Made by a program: the position numbers and the translations under genes. A stretch of 22,786 nucleotides of DNA, taken from NCBI GenBank assembly GCA_946480605.1, contig CAMLKW010000048.1, positions 1 to 22,786 of the forward strand. Reading direction: 5' to 3'. The DNA is from an uncultured Roseateles sp. (lineage in GTDB: Bacteria; Pseudomonadota; Gammaproteobacteria; Burkholderiales; Burkholderiaceae). The stretch's first letter is position 1. The number at the start of each line of letters is the position of its first letter. Below the pieces are notes generated by a model. That model was not told the DNA's origin. It searched no databases and worked only from the letters and a program-made list of their open reading frames with translations. This document shows positions 7,730 through 15,411 of this stretch, one piece after another.

Positions 7730-8140
7730 CTAATAATCACCGCCCCAACGCCGCCCGGCCTTGACACTGCTGCGCTTGGCCTTGCCCTCCAGCCGGCGCT
7801 GCTGCGAGCCATAGGTCGGCTTGGTCGCCCGCCGTGCCTTGGGCACATGGGCGGCGGCCCGCACCAGCTCGATGAGGCGCGCGACGGCGTCCGCCCGGTT
7901 GCGCTCCAGGCTGCGCGAGTCCTGTGCCTTGATGACGACGACGCCGTCCGATGTGATGCGCTGGTCGGCCCAGTTCAGCAGCCGCGCTTTGACGGCGTCC
8001 GGCAGGCTGGAGGCGCGGATGTCGAAACGCAGGTGGACCGCGTTGCTGACCTTGTTGACGTTCTGGCCGCCCGGGCCGCTGGCGCGGATGGCGTCGAACT
8101 CAAGCTCGTCCGGCCGCGGCGACCAGTTCAGTTCAGGCAT
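7730..8140 (-). CDS. arfB: Alternative ribosome-rescue factor ArfB (YaeJ), peptidyl-tRNA hydrolase
   Basis: ArfB is a 136-residue stalled-ribosome rescue factor that hydrolyses the peptidyl-tRNA ester on ribosomes without a stop codon. The catalytic GGQ is at residues 24-26 in the context [11 protein letters not shown], which is typical. The C-terminus is a basic tail ([15 protein letters not shown]) of the kind that inserts into the empty mRNA channel. The length is close to that of the E. coli protein (about 140 residues). The short length, single-domain layout and basic tail separate it from release factors RF1 and RF2. Its ATG lies 8 bases inside the 3' end of alr, so translation is probably coupled to that gene. 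Confidence 0.95.
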   Translation of the reverse strand: MPELNWSPRPDELEFDAIRASGPGGQNVNKVSNAVHLRFDIRASSLPDAVKARLLNWADQRITSDGVVVIKAQDSRSLERNRADAVARLIELVRAAAHVPKARRATKPTYGSQQRRLEGKAKRSSVKAGRRWGGDY

Positions 8141-9233
8141 TGCGGATCGGCACGCGCGGAGCGACGGCGCACATCAGCTCATAGCCAATGGTGCCGGCCG
8201 CCTGGGCCACCTCGTCGATGGGCAGGCGGCTGGCGTGCGGGCCTTCGCCCCACAGCGTCACTTCGCTTCCGAAGCCGCTGGCCGGCAGCTCGGTCAGGTC
8301 CACGGCCAGCATGTCCATGCTGACCCGGCCCAGCGTGCGGGTCCTCGCTCCGTCCACCAGCACCGGCGTGCCGGTGGGCGCGTGGCGCGGGTAGCCGTCG
8401 GCATAGCCGCAGGCGACGATGCCCACGCGCGTCGCCCGCTCGGCCGTGAAGGCGCTGCCGTAACCCACCGTGTCGCCCGGCTGCAGCTGCTGCACACCGA
8501 TGACGCGCGAGCGCAGCGTCATCGCCGGCCGCAAGTCCCAGTGGGCGGCGTCGTGCTCGGGGTAGTCGGGCACGCCGCCGTAGCTCATGATGCCGGCACG
8601 CACCCAGTCCAGCGCCGTGCGCGACGGGTGGCGCAGCGTGGCGGCGCTGTTGGCGATGCTCAGCTCGCCGGCCAGGCCCTCGGTGGCCGCCCCGAAGGCG
8701 GCCAGTTGGTGGGCGATGCCGTCCACGCCCTGGCGCAGCGCGTCGGCGTCGGAGAAGTGCGTCATCAGGGCTATCTCGTCAACCTGCGGCAGCGCCTCCA
8801 GCCGCGCGTAGGCGGCGCGGAAGGCGGTGGGCGTGAAGCCCAGCCGGTTCATGCCCGAATTCAGTTTGAGGAACACGCGGTGCGGTTCGTGCGTCTTGTG
8901 CATGGCCAGCCAGTCGATCTGCTGCTCGCAGTGCACGGCGTGCCACAGCTTCAGCCGCGAGCACAGCTCCAGGTCGCGCGGCTCGAACACGCCCTCCAGC
9001 AGCAGGATGGGGCCGCGCCAGTCCAGCGCGCGCAGCCGTTCGGCCTCGGCCAGGTCCAGCAGCGCGAAGCCGTCGGCGGCGCGCAGGCCCTCGAAGGCGC
9101 GCTCGATGCCGTGGCCGTAGGCATTGGCCTTCACGACGGCCCAGACCCGGGCGTCGGGCGCCTGTGCGCGGGCACGGGCGAGGTTGTGCGCCAGGGCGTC
9201 GGTGTGGATGAGGGCTTCGATGGGGCGGGGCAT
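8133..9233 (-). CDS. alr: Alanine racemase
   Basis: Alanine racemase is a PLP-dependent enzyme that interconverts L- and D-alanine, supplying D-Ala for peptidoglycan. The 366-residue length is normal. The PLP lysine is K35 in [10 protein letters not shown], the second catalytic residue is Y258 in VGYGS, and R212 in the [10 protein letters not shown] segment corresponds to the conserved region near the PLP ring. The C-terminal beta domain holds GRVSMDM, also typical. The ATG at 9233 gives the canonical start. It overlaps arfB by 8 bases downstream and diverges from lplT upstream. Whether this is the biosynthetic (alr) or catabolic (dadX) paralogue cannot be told from sequence alone; it is not adjacent to dadA, which lies about 7 kb away. 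Confidence 0.95.
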   Translation of the reverse strand: MPRPIEALIHTDALAHNLARARAQAPDARVWAVVKANAYGHGIERAFEGLRAADGFALLDLAEAERLRALDWRGPILLLEGVFEPRDLELCSRLKLWHAVHCEQQIDWLAMHKTHEPHRVFLKLNSGMNRLGFTPTAFRAAYARLEALPQVDEIALMTHFSDADALRQGVDGIAHQLAAFGAATEGLAGELSIANSAATLRHPSRTALDWVRAGIMSYGGVPDYPEHDAAHWDLRPAMTLRSRVIGVQQLQPGDTVGYGSAFTAERATRVGIVACGYADGYPRHAPTGTPVLVDGARTRTLGRVSMDMLAVDLTELPASGFGSEVTLWGEGPHASRLPIDEVAQAAGTIGYELMCAVAPRVPIRNA

Positions 9234-9282
9234 GCCGGCATTTTGCGCGCCCGGCAGGCGACAGCGAGGCCGCCGGCACGCG

Positions 9283-9291
9283 TGCTATAAA
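9283..9291 (+). promoter_or_regulatory. Possible extended -10 promoter element for lplT
   Basis: The sequence TGCTATAAA sits in the 129-base gap between the divergent alr and lplT starts. It fits an extended -10 (TG, one base, then TATAAA). No -35 hexamer at normal spacing is visible, as expected for extended -10 promoters. A closely similar element followed by the same ACCC occurs upstream of gpx. It would give a leader of roughly 65 bases. Confidence 0.4.
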
Positions 9292-9362
9292 CCCGCGCCG
9301 CCCCGCTTTGCCGGCCCAAGAGCTACAAGCAGAAGAGACTGTCCAGGATTGCGCCCCGACCG

Positions 9363-10655
9363 ATGAAACGCGGCTTTTACACGATCATGTCGGCGCAGTT
9401 CTTCAGCTCGCTGGCTGACAACGCGCTGTTCGTCGCCGCCGTCGAGCTGCTGCGTTCCTCCGGTTCCGCCGAGTGGCAGCGCGCCGCCCTGGTGCCCATG
9501 TTCGCGCTGTTCTACGTCGTGCTGGCGCCCTTCGTGGGCGCTTTTGCCGACTCGGTGCCCAAGGGCAAGGTGATGTTCTATTCGAACAGCATCAAGGTCG
9601 TGGGCTGTCTGATGATGCTGTTCGGCACCCACCCGCTGGCCGCCTACGCCATCGTGGGCCTGGGCGCGGCGGCCTATTCGCCGGCCAAGTACGGCATCCT
9701 GACCGAGCTGCTGCCGCCTTCGCAGCTGGTCAAGGCCAACGGCTGGATCGAGGGGCTGACCATCGCCTCCATCATCCTGGGCGTGCTGTTGGGCGGCCAG
9801 CTGATCGGTGACCGCATCTCCGGCGCGTTGCTGGGTATCGACCTGCCGTTCATCAACACCGGCATCGACACCGGCCCCGAGGCGGCCATCGCCAGCCTGG
9901 TGGCGCTGTACGTCGTCGCCGCGCTTTTCAACCTGCGCATCCCGCGCACCGAGGCGCCGCTGCAGCCGCTGGCGCACAGCCCGGTGGACCTGGTGCGCGA
10001 CTTCTCGGCCTGCAACAGCCGCCTGTGGCAGGACAAGCTGGGCCAGATCTCGCTGGCCACGACGACGCTGTTCTGGGGCGTCAGCGGCAATCTGCGCTAC
10101 ATCGTGCTGGCCTGGGCCGCCGCGGCGCTGGGCTATGGCACGCAGCAGGCCTCGTCGCTGGTGGGCGTGGTGGCCGTGGGCACGGCGGCGGGCGCGGTCG
10201 TCGCGTCCATGTACTGCCGGCTGGACCGCGCCACGTCGGTGATCCCGCTGGGCATCGCGATGGGCCTGCTGGTGATCTTCATGAACGTCATCGGCAACGT
10301 CTGGGTGGCCGCGCCCTTCCTGATCCTGCTGGGCGCCATCGGCGGCTACCTGGTGGTGCCCATGAACGCGCTGCTGCAGCACCGCGGCCACAACCTGATG
10401 GGCGCGGGTCGCAGCATCGCGGTGCAGAACTTCAACGAGCAGGCCTGCATCCTGGGCCTGGGCGCCTTCTACACGGCCATGACCCGCTTCGGCCTGTCGG
10501 CCTTCGGCGCCATCACCATCTTCGGCGTGGTCGTGGCCGGCACGATGTGGCTCATCAGGCGCTGGCACCAGCGCAATCTTGTGGAGCACAAGGAAGAGGT
10601 CGAGCACCTGCTCGACCTGGCCCGCTCCGACCACGTCACCCCGGTGGACCGGTAA
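9363..10655 (+). CDS. lplT: Lysophospholipid transporter LplT (major facilitator)
   Basis: This is a 430-residue major-facilitator protein. LplT flips lysophospholipids across the inner membrane for re-acylation. The N-terminus QFFSSLADNALFVAAVELL matches the LplT signature, and the loop after helix 2-3 (GAFADSVPKGKVMFYSN) and YSPAKYGILTELLPPSQLVKAN are diagnostic. About twelve hydrophobic helices are visible. It is slightly longer than the E. coli protein (about 397 residues), with an insertion around SGALLGIDLPFINTGIDTGP. In E. coli lplT is followed by aas, the acyltransferase partner; here no aas follows, and the next gene is convergent. No strong ribosome binding site precedes the ATG. 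Confidence 0.93.
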   Translation: MKRGFYTIMSAQFFSSLADNALFVAAVELLRSSGSAEWQRAALVPMFALFYVVLAPFVGAFADSVPKGKVMFYSNSIKVVGCLMMLFGTHPLAAYAIVGLGAAAYSPAKYGILTELLPPSQLVKANGWIEGLTIASIILGVLLGGQLIGDRISGALLGIDLPFINTGIDTGPEAAIASLVALYVVAALFNLRIPRTEAPLQPLAHSPVDLVRDFSACNSRLWQDKLGQISLATTTLFWGVSGNLRYIVLAWAAAALGYGTQQASSLVGVVAVGTAAGAVVASMYCRLDRATSVIPLGIAMGLLVIFMNVIGNVWVAAPFLILLGAIGGYLVVPMNALLQHRGHNLMGAGRSIAVQNFNEQACILGLGAFYTAMTRFGLSAFGAITIFGVVVAGTMWLIRRWHQRNLVEHKEEVEHLLDLARSDHVTPVDR

Positions 10656-10673
10656 GCCGGGCGCCACCCGGCT
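10655..10673. terminator. Possible shared hairpin between convergent lplT and SGNH hydrolase genes
   Basis: A perfect 7-base inverted repeat, AGCCGGG and CCCGGCT around a 5-base loop, fills most of the 27-base gap between the two convergent stop codons. There is no T run on either side, so it is not a classic intrinsic terminator. Its position suggests a bidirectional transcript-end or 3' protection structure. Confidence 0.45.
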
Positions 10674-10682
10674 GGCGCGGTC

Positions 10683-11729
10683 TTACTTGGTTCGGCCCTT
10701 GCGGCCGGTGGTCGGCTGGATCAGGTGGCGGCCGTCCAGCACCATCTCGATGGCCTCGCTCCAGGCGCGGGCGATCTTGAAGCAGCCGCTGTGGTTCAGG
10801 TGGATCTCGTTGTGCCAATCGCCGCTGATGCCGGTGGAGCCCGGCGCAGCCAGTGCCAGGGGCACGGTCGTCGAGTCGAACACGAACAGGCCCGGGAAGG
10901 CGTCCTTGTCGGCCGCCATGCTCTTCAGCAGCAGCGCCAGGTGGAAGACCATCAGCCGGCTCACCGCCGCCCAGTCGGCCGCAGGCACGCCGTAGGCCTT
11001 CATGGCCGGGTACAGCCAGGGGCCGCTGGCGGCGCCGAGGTCGTCGGCGCTCTCGGCACCGGCCGGGCGCGGCATGGGTACGGCGTAGCAGTGCATGAAC
11101 ACCGGCTTGCCCGCCGACGGGCCCTGGTCGCGCAAGGAGAGCAGGTGCTTGACGTTGGCACGCAGGTACTCTGCGTAGGTGGCCCAGCCGGGCTCGGAGA
11201 AGTAGCGTGCCACGCCGGCCGACGGCGGGCCCCATTCGGTCTGGCGGCGCAGCAGGCGCAGTTCCAGCGGGATGGGCTCGCCATTCCAGTTCAGCGCCGG
11301 CGTGCGCGCGGCGGCGATCAGGTCGTTGCCGCCCACCGACAGCAGCACCCCGTCCCACACCGGGGCGCCTGCCCCGGTCAGCAGTTGGACGAAGTCGGGG
11401 CTGGACTCCAGGTCCACCATGTGCGACAGCGCATTGCCGGTGCCGGCGCAGTTGACGGCGGCGGTCTTCTCCTTGAACACCAGCTCCTGCAGCAGGTTGG
11501 TATGCGCGTTGAGCTTGGCCGTGGCGTTGGAGAACCACGAGTCCCCCTGCGCCAGCAGCTTCCAGCGGAAGCCGCCGAGGTCGGGCGGGGTGCGGCCGGC
11601 CAGGTCGGCCGGGGTGAAGCAAGCCAGGTGATCCATGAACATGACGTATCGGGTTTTGCTGACCGGCGCCACCCGGCGGGTGGCTCGAATTTCGCGCGAT
11701 TGGAAGGCCAGCCGCGTGACCGGCGCCAT
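10683..11729 (-). CDS. SGNH/GDSL-family hydrolase
   Basis: This 348-residue protein has the SGNH esterase/lipase blocks in order. GDSWF (residues 62-66) holds the nucleophile S64, VGGND (132-136) holds the oxyanion Asn, and WHNEIHLN (305-312) holds the likely catalytic His310. No clear signal peptide is visible, so it may be cytoplasmic; the substrate is unknown. Three starts are possible. ATG 11729 is preceded by GAGGG at good spacing and gives a basic 30-residue extension, while ATG 11642 and 11636 lie nearer the first conserved block but lack a binding site. I kept 11729, though the same bases form a promoter-like element for gpx on the other strand. The gene is convergent with lplT and divergent from gpx. 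Confidence 0.85.
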   Translation of the reverse strand: MAPVTRLAFQSREIRATRRVAPVSKTRYVMFMDHLACFTPADLAGRTPPDLGGFRWKLLAQGDSWFSNATAKLNAHTNLLQELVFKEKTAAVNCAGTGNALSHMVDLESSPDFVQLLTGAGAPVWDGVLLSVGGNDLIAAARTPALNWNGEPIPLELRLLRRQTEWGPPSAGVARYFSEPGWATYAEYLRANVKHLLSLRDQGPSAGKPVFMHCYAVPMPRPAGAESADDLGAASGPWLYPAMKAYGVPAADWAAVSRLMVFHLALLLKSMAADKDAFPGLFVFDSTTVPLALAAPGSTGISGDWHNEIHLNHSGCFKIARAWSEAIEMVLDGRHLIQPTTGRKGRTK

Positions 11730-11737
11730 GCTACAAA
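11729..11737 (+). promoter_or_regulatory. Possible extended -10 promoter element for gpx
   Basis: TGCTACAAA fits an extended -10 element and is nearly identical to the element upstream of lplT (TGCTATAAA), both followed by ACCC. No -35 hexamer is seen at normal spacing. If used, it gives a leader of about 115 bases containing several hairpins. It overlaps the upstream start codon chosen for the divergent SGNH hydrolase. Confidence 0.35.
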
Positions 11738-11787
11738 CCCTCGCTCGCCGGGCGGTAGCATCGGCATGGACTTTCTAGGGAGGCTCC

Positions 11788-11848
11788 CGTGCTCCGCACG
11801 GCCGCCCGAAGGAGCACGTTCCCGCCTGGCGGGACAGCGCGTAGCGCG
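11788..11848 (+). promoter_or_regulatory. Structured leader upstream of gpx (three hairpins)
   Basis: Three inverted repeats follow one another: an 8-base stem CGTGCTCC/GGAGCACG (11788-11795 with 11811-11818), TCCCGC/GCGGGA around a 3-base loop (11820-11834), and GCGC/GCGC around GTA (11837-11847). The ribosome binding site AAGGG lies just after the last stem. It may be a regulatory leader or a copy of a dispersed intergenic repeat. Confidence 0.45.
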
Positions 11849-11860
11849 AAGGGTGCACAA

Positions 11861-12349
11861 ATGAGCGACAGCGTCTTCGACTTCCAGGCCGTCTCCATCA
11901 CCGGCGAGCCGGCCGACCTGGCGGCCCAGCGCGGCAAGGTGCTGCTCATCGTCAACACCGCCAGCGAATGCGGCTTCACGCCGCAGTTCAAGGGCCTGGA
12001 GCAGCTCTGGCAGGACTACGGCCCCCGCGGCCTGGTGATCCTCGGCTTCCCCAGCAACGAGTTCGGCGGCCAGGACCCGGGCAGCAATGACCAGATCGCG
12101 TCCTTCTGCGAGCTGAACTACGGTGTCAGCTTCCCGATGATGTCCAAGATCAAGGTCAACGGCGCCGAGGCCCATCCGCTGTGGAAGTTCCTGAAGAGCG
12201 AGAAGCCCGGCTTCCTCGGCACCGAGGCCATCAAGTGGAACTTCACCAAGTTCCTCGTCGGCCGTGACGGCCAGGTCATCAAGCGCTACGCACCCAACGA
12301 TGCGCCGGAGAAGCTGCGCGGCGACATCGAGGCGGCGCTGGCCGCATGA
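11861..12349 (+). CDS. gpx: Glutathione peroxidase family thiol peroxidase
   Basis: This 162-residue cytoplasmic peroxidase reduces hydrogen peroxide or lipid hydroperoxides using a thiol donor (glutathione or thioredoxin). The full catalytic tetrad is present: Cys37 in NTASECGFT (a cysteine, not selenocysteine, enzyme), Gln71 in SNEFGGQ, and Trp126-Asn127 in KWNFTKF. A second cysteine, C83 (SFCELNYGV), could be the resolving residue in a thioredoxin-dependent cycle. The frame stays open upstream to 11789, but ATG 11861 has AAGGG at proper spacing and gives the standard N-terminus. The stop overlaps the start of the next gene by 4 bases (ATGA). Confidence 0.95.
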   Translation: MSDSVFDFQAVSITGEPADLAAQRGKVLLIVNTASECGFTPQFKGLEQLWQDYGPRGLVILGFPSNEFGGQDPGSNDQIASFCELNYGVSFPMMSKIKVNGAEAHPLWKFLKSEKPGFLGTEAIKWNFTKFLVGRDGQVIKRYAPNDAPEKLRGDIEAALAA

Positions 12350-13092
12350 GGCCGTTCCCGGCGGGGCGCATCGCGCTGCGCCGCCGGACGCTGCTGCTGG
12401 GCTCGCTGCTGCCGCTGCAGGCCGGGGCCCAGGCTCCGGCGTTGCGGGTGGTGGGCAGTGCCGACCCGCCCTACCGGGTGTTCGGGCCCGGCGGTGCCGG
12501 CGGCCTGTACTACGAACTGCTCAACGAGGCTGCGGGCCGCCTGGGCTGGCCGCTGCAGTACCGCGAGGTGCCCTCGGCGCGGGCGCTGCGCATGATGGAG
12601 GTCGGCGAGGCCGACCTGATGATGGGCCCGCTGCGCCTGCCGGAGCGCGAGCGCTACCTGGTCTATTGCCAGGTGCCCTTGCCGGTGGAGGACAAGGCCT
12701 TTTACACGCGGCCCGGCGCTGCGCCCGTTCGCAGCCTGCTGGACCTGCGGGGGCTCCGCATCGCCGTGCAGCGGGGCAAGCGCTACGGGGCAGGCTTCGA
12801 CACCGACCCACACCTGCTCAGGCACGAGGTGGGCGACTACCGCGCGGCGCTGGAGATGGTGGCGCGTGGCCGCGTGGACGTGGCGGTGCTGCCCGAGCGC
12901 CAGGGCGACCTGCTGCTGAGGGAGGCCGCGCTGGGCCTGGTCAAGCAGCCCTGGCGGCTGCCCGGAGAGCAGCCGCACGTGGTGCTGTCGCGCCGCTCGC
13001 CGTGGCTGTCGCGCCAGGCCGAGCTGGAGCAGGCCTTCCAGGCGATGCACCGTGACGGCCGCTGGCAGGCCATCGTGGCGCGTTACCGGTGA
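12346..13092 (+). CDS. Periplasmic solute-binding-like protein (SBP family 3)
   Basis: This 248-residue secreted protein resembles family 3 extracellular solute-binding proteins. The N-terminus (RIALRRRTLLLGSLLPLQAGAQA) is a signal peptide with a cleavage site after about residue 30; its RRRTLLLG resembles a Tat signal. The mature part starts LRVVGSADPPYRVFG. It contains the two-lobe pattern GGLYYELLNEAAGRLGWPL ... LRGLRIAVQRG ... AALEMVARGRVDVAVLPE. No permease or ATPase gene is nearby, so it is an orphan that may act as a sensor or binding protein rather than in a classic ABC importer. It overlaps gpx by 4 bases and precedes the DUF2332-like gene by 10 bases. Confidence 0.82.
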   Translation: MRPFPAGRIALRRRTLLLGSLLPLQAGAQAPALRVVGSADPPYRVFGPGGAGGLYYELLNEAAGRLGWPLQYREVPSARALRMMEVGEADLMMGPLRLPERERYLVYCQVPLPVEDKAFYTRPGAAPVRSLLDLRGLRIAVQRGKRYGAGFDTDPHLLRHEVGDYRAALEMVARGRVDVAVLPERQGDLLLREAALGLVKQPWRLPGEQPHVVLSRRSPWLSRQAELEQAFQAMHRDGRWQAIVARYR

Positions 13093-13102
13093 GGCCGCGC
13101 GC

Positions 13103-14188
13103 ATGAACCACGCCCCGCTTGCCGACCTGCTGCGCCGCTTCGGCCGCGAGGAATGCACGCAGGAGCCGCTGTATGCCGTGCTGTGTGCCGCCGCGGCGGA
13201 CGACGAGCGCGCCGTCGCGCTGCTGGCCGAAGCACCGCCCGAGCAGCGCAAGGCCAACCTGCTGCTGGCGGCGCTGCACGAACGCGTGCTGGCGGGGGCC
13301 GCGCCCGGATTGGCGGCCTACTACGCCAGCGCCGGCGGCACGCGTGCGCCCGATGCCGGCCTGGCCGGCGCCCTGGACGCCTGCCTGCGGCACGAGTGGG
13401 CCACGCTGGTCGAGCACCTGCGCCATCGCGCGACACAGACCAACGAGGTGGCCCGCGGCGCCGCCCTCTGGCCTGCGCTGGGCGCCGTGGCCGCCGCGAC
13501 CGGTGCCGGCGAGCTGGCCTTGCTGGACCTGGGTTGCAGCGCCGGCCTGAACCTGGGCGTGGACCGCTACGCGCTGCGCTACCGCCGCGACGACGGCGGC
13601 TGGCACGAGCGCGGCGCCGCCCGCGACGGCCGGGCGGCCGAGATCGAGTCGCTGTGGCTGGGCGATGCCCCCTTGCCCGGGGCGGCGGCGTGGCGCCTGG
13701 CGCAGCGCGCGGGCCTGGACCCCGCGCCCATCGCCGTGGGCGACCCCGCCGGCCTGCGCTGGCTGCAGGCCTGCCTGTGGCCGCACGACGCGCGCCGCCG
13801 CGAGCGGCTGGCGCGTGCGGCGGCGCAGCTGCAGGCGCTGCCGGTCGCGCTGACCCGGGCCGACGACTGCATCGCCGCCATCGAACCCTGGCTGCGTGGC
13901 CTGCCGGCCGGCGTGCAGCCGGTGCTGCTGACCAGCTGGGTGCTGTACTACTTCAACGCGGCCGACGTGGCGCGGCTGCGCGCCGAGGTGGAGCGGCTGG
14001 GCCTGCCCTGGATCTGCGGCGAACTGCCCGCCTTGAGCGCCGAGCGCTGCCCCGTGCCGCCGCTGCCCGTGTTGCCCGCGGGCGAGTCCGCCGCATCGGC
14101 GACGCTGTGGACGTTGCGCCATCGCGAACAGGAGCGCCACCTCGCCTGGAGCCACCCCCACGGCCGTTGGATTCATTGGCTCGGATAA
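13103..14188 (+). CDS. DUF2332-like protein with methyltransferase-type fold
   Basis: This 361-residue cytoplasmic protein resembles the DUF2332 family, whose function is unknown. A nucleotide- or SAM-binding type motif, LLDLGCSAGLNL (about 140-151), is followed by YALRYRRDDGGW. The C-terminal half contains LLTSWVLYYFN and ends with SHPHGRWIHWLG, like other members. The N-terminal third is helical (residues 1-120). This suggests an S-adenosylmethionine-dependent enzyme, but the reaction is not established. The open frame extends upstream to 13052; I chose ATG 13103, 10 bases after the previous stop, because the earlier start lies inside that gene. Together with the genes on either side it probably belongs to one transcript. 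Confidence 0.8.
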   Translation: MNHAPLADLLRRFGREECTQEPLYAVLCAAAADDERAVALLAEAPPEQRKANLLLAALHERVLAGAAPGLAAYYASAGGTRAPDAGLAGALDACLRHEWATLVEHLRHRATQTNEVARGAALWPALGAVAAATGAGELALLDLGCSAGLNLGVDRYALRYRRDDGGWHERGAARDGRAAEIESLWLGDAPLPGAAAWRLAQRAGLDPAPIAVGDPAGLRWLQACLWPHDARRRERLARAAAQLQALPVALTRADDCIAAIEPWLRGLPAGVQPVLLTSWVLYYFNAADVARLRAEVERLGLPWICGELPALSAERCPVPPLPVLPAGESAASATLWTLRHREQERHLAWSHPHGRWIHWLG

Positions 14189-14200
14189 TCCGCGCTCCCA

Positions 14201-14206
14201 AAGGAG
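14201..14206 (+). promoter_or_regulatory. Strong ribosome binding site of the aromatic aminotransferase
   Basis: AAGGAG stands 8 bases before ATG 14215 and fixes that start. It is one of the few near-consensus binding sites in the window, suggesting high expression of the enzyme. Confidence 0.75.
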
Positions 14207-14214
14207 TCCGCCCC

Positions 14215-15411
14215 ATGTTCCAGCACGTCGACGCCTACGCCGGCGATCCCATCCTGAGCCTCAACGAGGCCTTCCAGAAGGATCCCCGCGCCGACAAGAT
14301 CAACCTGTCCATCGGCATCTACTTCGACAACGACGGCCGCATCCCCATGCTGCCGTCGGTGCGCGCCGCCGAGCTGGCCGTCGTCGAGGCGGCCGGCGCC
14401 CGGCCCTACCTGCCGATGGAAGGCGCCGCCAACTTCCGCAGTGCCGTGCAGGAGCTGCTGTTCGGCGCCCGCCACCCGGCCATCGCCGCCGGCCGCATCG
14501 CGACCATCCAGGGCGTGGGCTCCAGCGGCGGCCTCAAGGTGGGCGCCGATCTGTTGAAGCGTTACTTCCCGGACAGCAAGGTCTACCTGTCCGACCCGAC
14601 CTGGGACAACCACCGCGCCGTGTTCGAAGGCTCGGGCCACGTCTGCGAGACCTATCCCTACTACGACGCCGCCACCGGCGGCGTGCGCTTCGACGCGCTG
14701 CTGGCCTTCTTCAAGCAGCTGCCGGCGCGCAGCGTCGTGCTGATGCACGCCTGCTGCCACAACCCCACCGGCGTGGACCTGACGCAAGACCAGTGGCGCG
14801 CGCTGGTGCCCGTCATGCGCTCGCAACAGCTGCTGCCCTTCCTGGACCTGGCCTACCAGGGCTATGGCGACGGCATCGCCGAGGACGCGTTCGCCGTGCG
14901 CCTGCTGGCCGACGAAGGCATCAGCTTCCTGATCGCCAACAGCTTCTCCAAGAGCATGAGCCTGTACGGCGAGCGCTGCGGCGCGCTGAGCGTGGTCTGC
15001 CCCGATGCCGACCAGGCCGCCCGCGTGCTGGGCCAGCTGAAGTTCATGATCCGCCGCAACTACTCCAACCCGCCCATGCATGGCGGCCAGATCGTCGCCA
15101 AGGTGCTGACGGACCCGAAGCTGCGCGCGATGTGGGAGGCCGAGGTGAAGGAGATGCGCGAACGCATTCAGGCCATGCGCCGCCAGCTGCACGGCGTGCT
15201 GGTCGCCAAGCTGCCGGGCCGCAACTTCGACTACTTCCTGACCCAGCGCGGCATGTTCAGCTACACCGGCCTCAGCGCCGAGCAGGCCGAGCGGCTGAAG
15301 ACCGAGTTCGGCGTCTACATCCTGCGCTCGGGCCGCATGTGCGTGGCGGGGCTGAACACCCGCAACGTCGACGCCACGGCCGCGGCCATGGCCGCGGTGC
15401 TGGGCGCTTGA
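14215..15411 (+). CDS. tyrB: Aromatic amino acid aminotransferase (class I, TyrB type)
   Basis: This 398-residue PLP enzyme transfers amino groups between aromatic amino acids or aspartate and 2-oxoglutarate. Class I residues are all visible: SIGIYFDNDG near the N-terminus, HNPTG (182-186), D211 and Y214 in DLAYQG, the Schiff-base lysine K246 in SFSKSMSLYGER, and R in the C-terminal SGRMCVAGLN segment. The length and the sequence NSFSKSMSLYGERCGALSV match the TyrB/AspC group; TyrB is favoured but aspartate aminotransferase is not excluded. A near-consensus ribosome binding site fixes the start. The stop overlaps the TTG start of the next gene by 4 bases. Confidence 0.92.
   Translation: MFQHVDAYAGDPILSLNEAFQKDPRADKINLSIGIYFDNDGRIPMLPSVRAAELAVVEAAGARPYLPMEGAANFRSAVQELLFGARHPAIAAGRIATIQGVGSSGGLKVGADLLKRYFPDSKVYLSDPTWDNHRAVFEGSGHVCETYPYYDAATGGVRFDALLAFFKQLPARSVVLMHACCHNPTGVDLTQDQWRALVPVMRSQQLLPFLDLAYQGYGDGIAEDAFAVRLLADEGISFLIANSFSKSMSLYGERCGALSVVCPDADQAARVLGQLKFMIRRNYSNPPMHGGQIVAKVLTDPKLRAMWEAEVKEMRERIQAMRRQLHGVLVAKLPGRNFDYFLTQRGMFSYTGLSAEQAERLKTEFGVYILRSGRMCVAGLNTRNVDATAAAMAAVLGA

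Noticed and set aside
9285..10667. Minus-strand frame of 460 codons opposite lplT
   Set aside because: The translation is His/Gln/Arg/Ala-rich and is fully explained as the antisense of lplT.
11789..11860. N-terminal extension of gpx
   Set aside because: The added residues are encoded by the hairpin leader, and the ribosome binding site supports ATG 11861.
13153..14214. Apparent in-frame N-terminal extension of the aminotransferase back to 13153
   Set aside because: The extension is an Arg/Ala-rich shadow of the DUF2332-like gene in another frame; the near-consensus ribosome binding site at 14201-14206 marks the real start.
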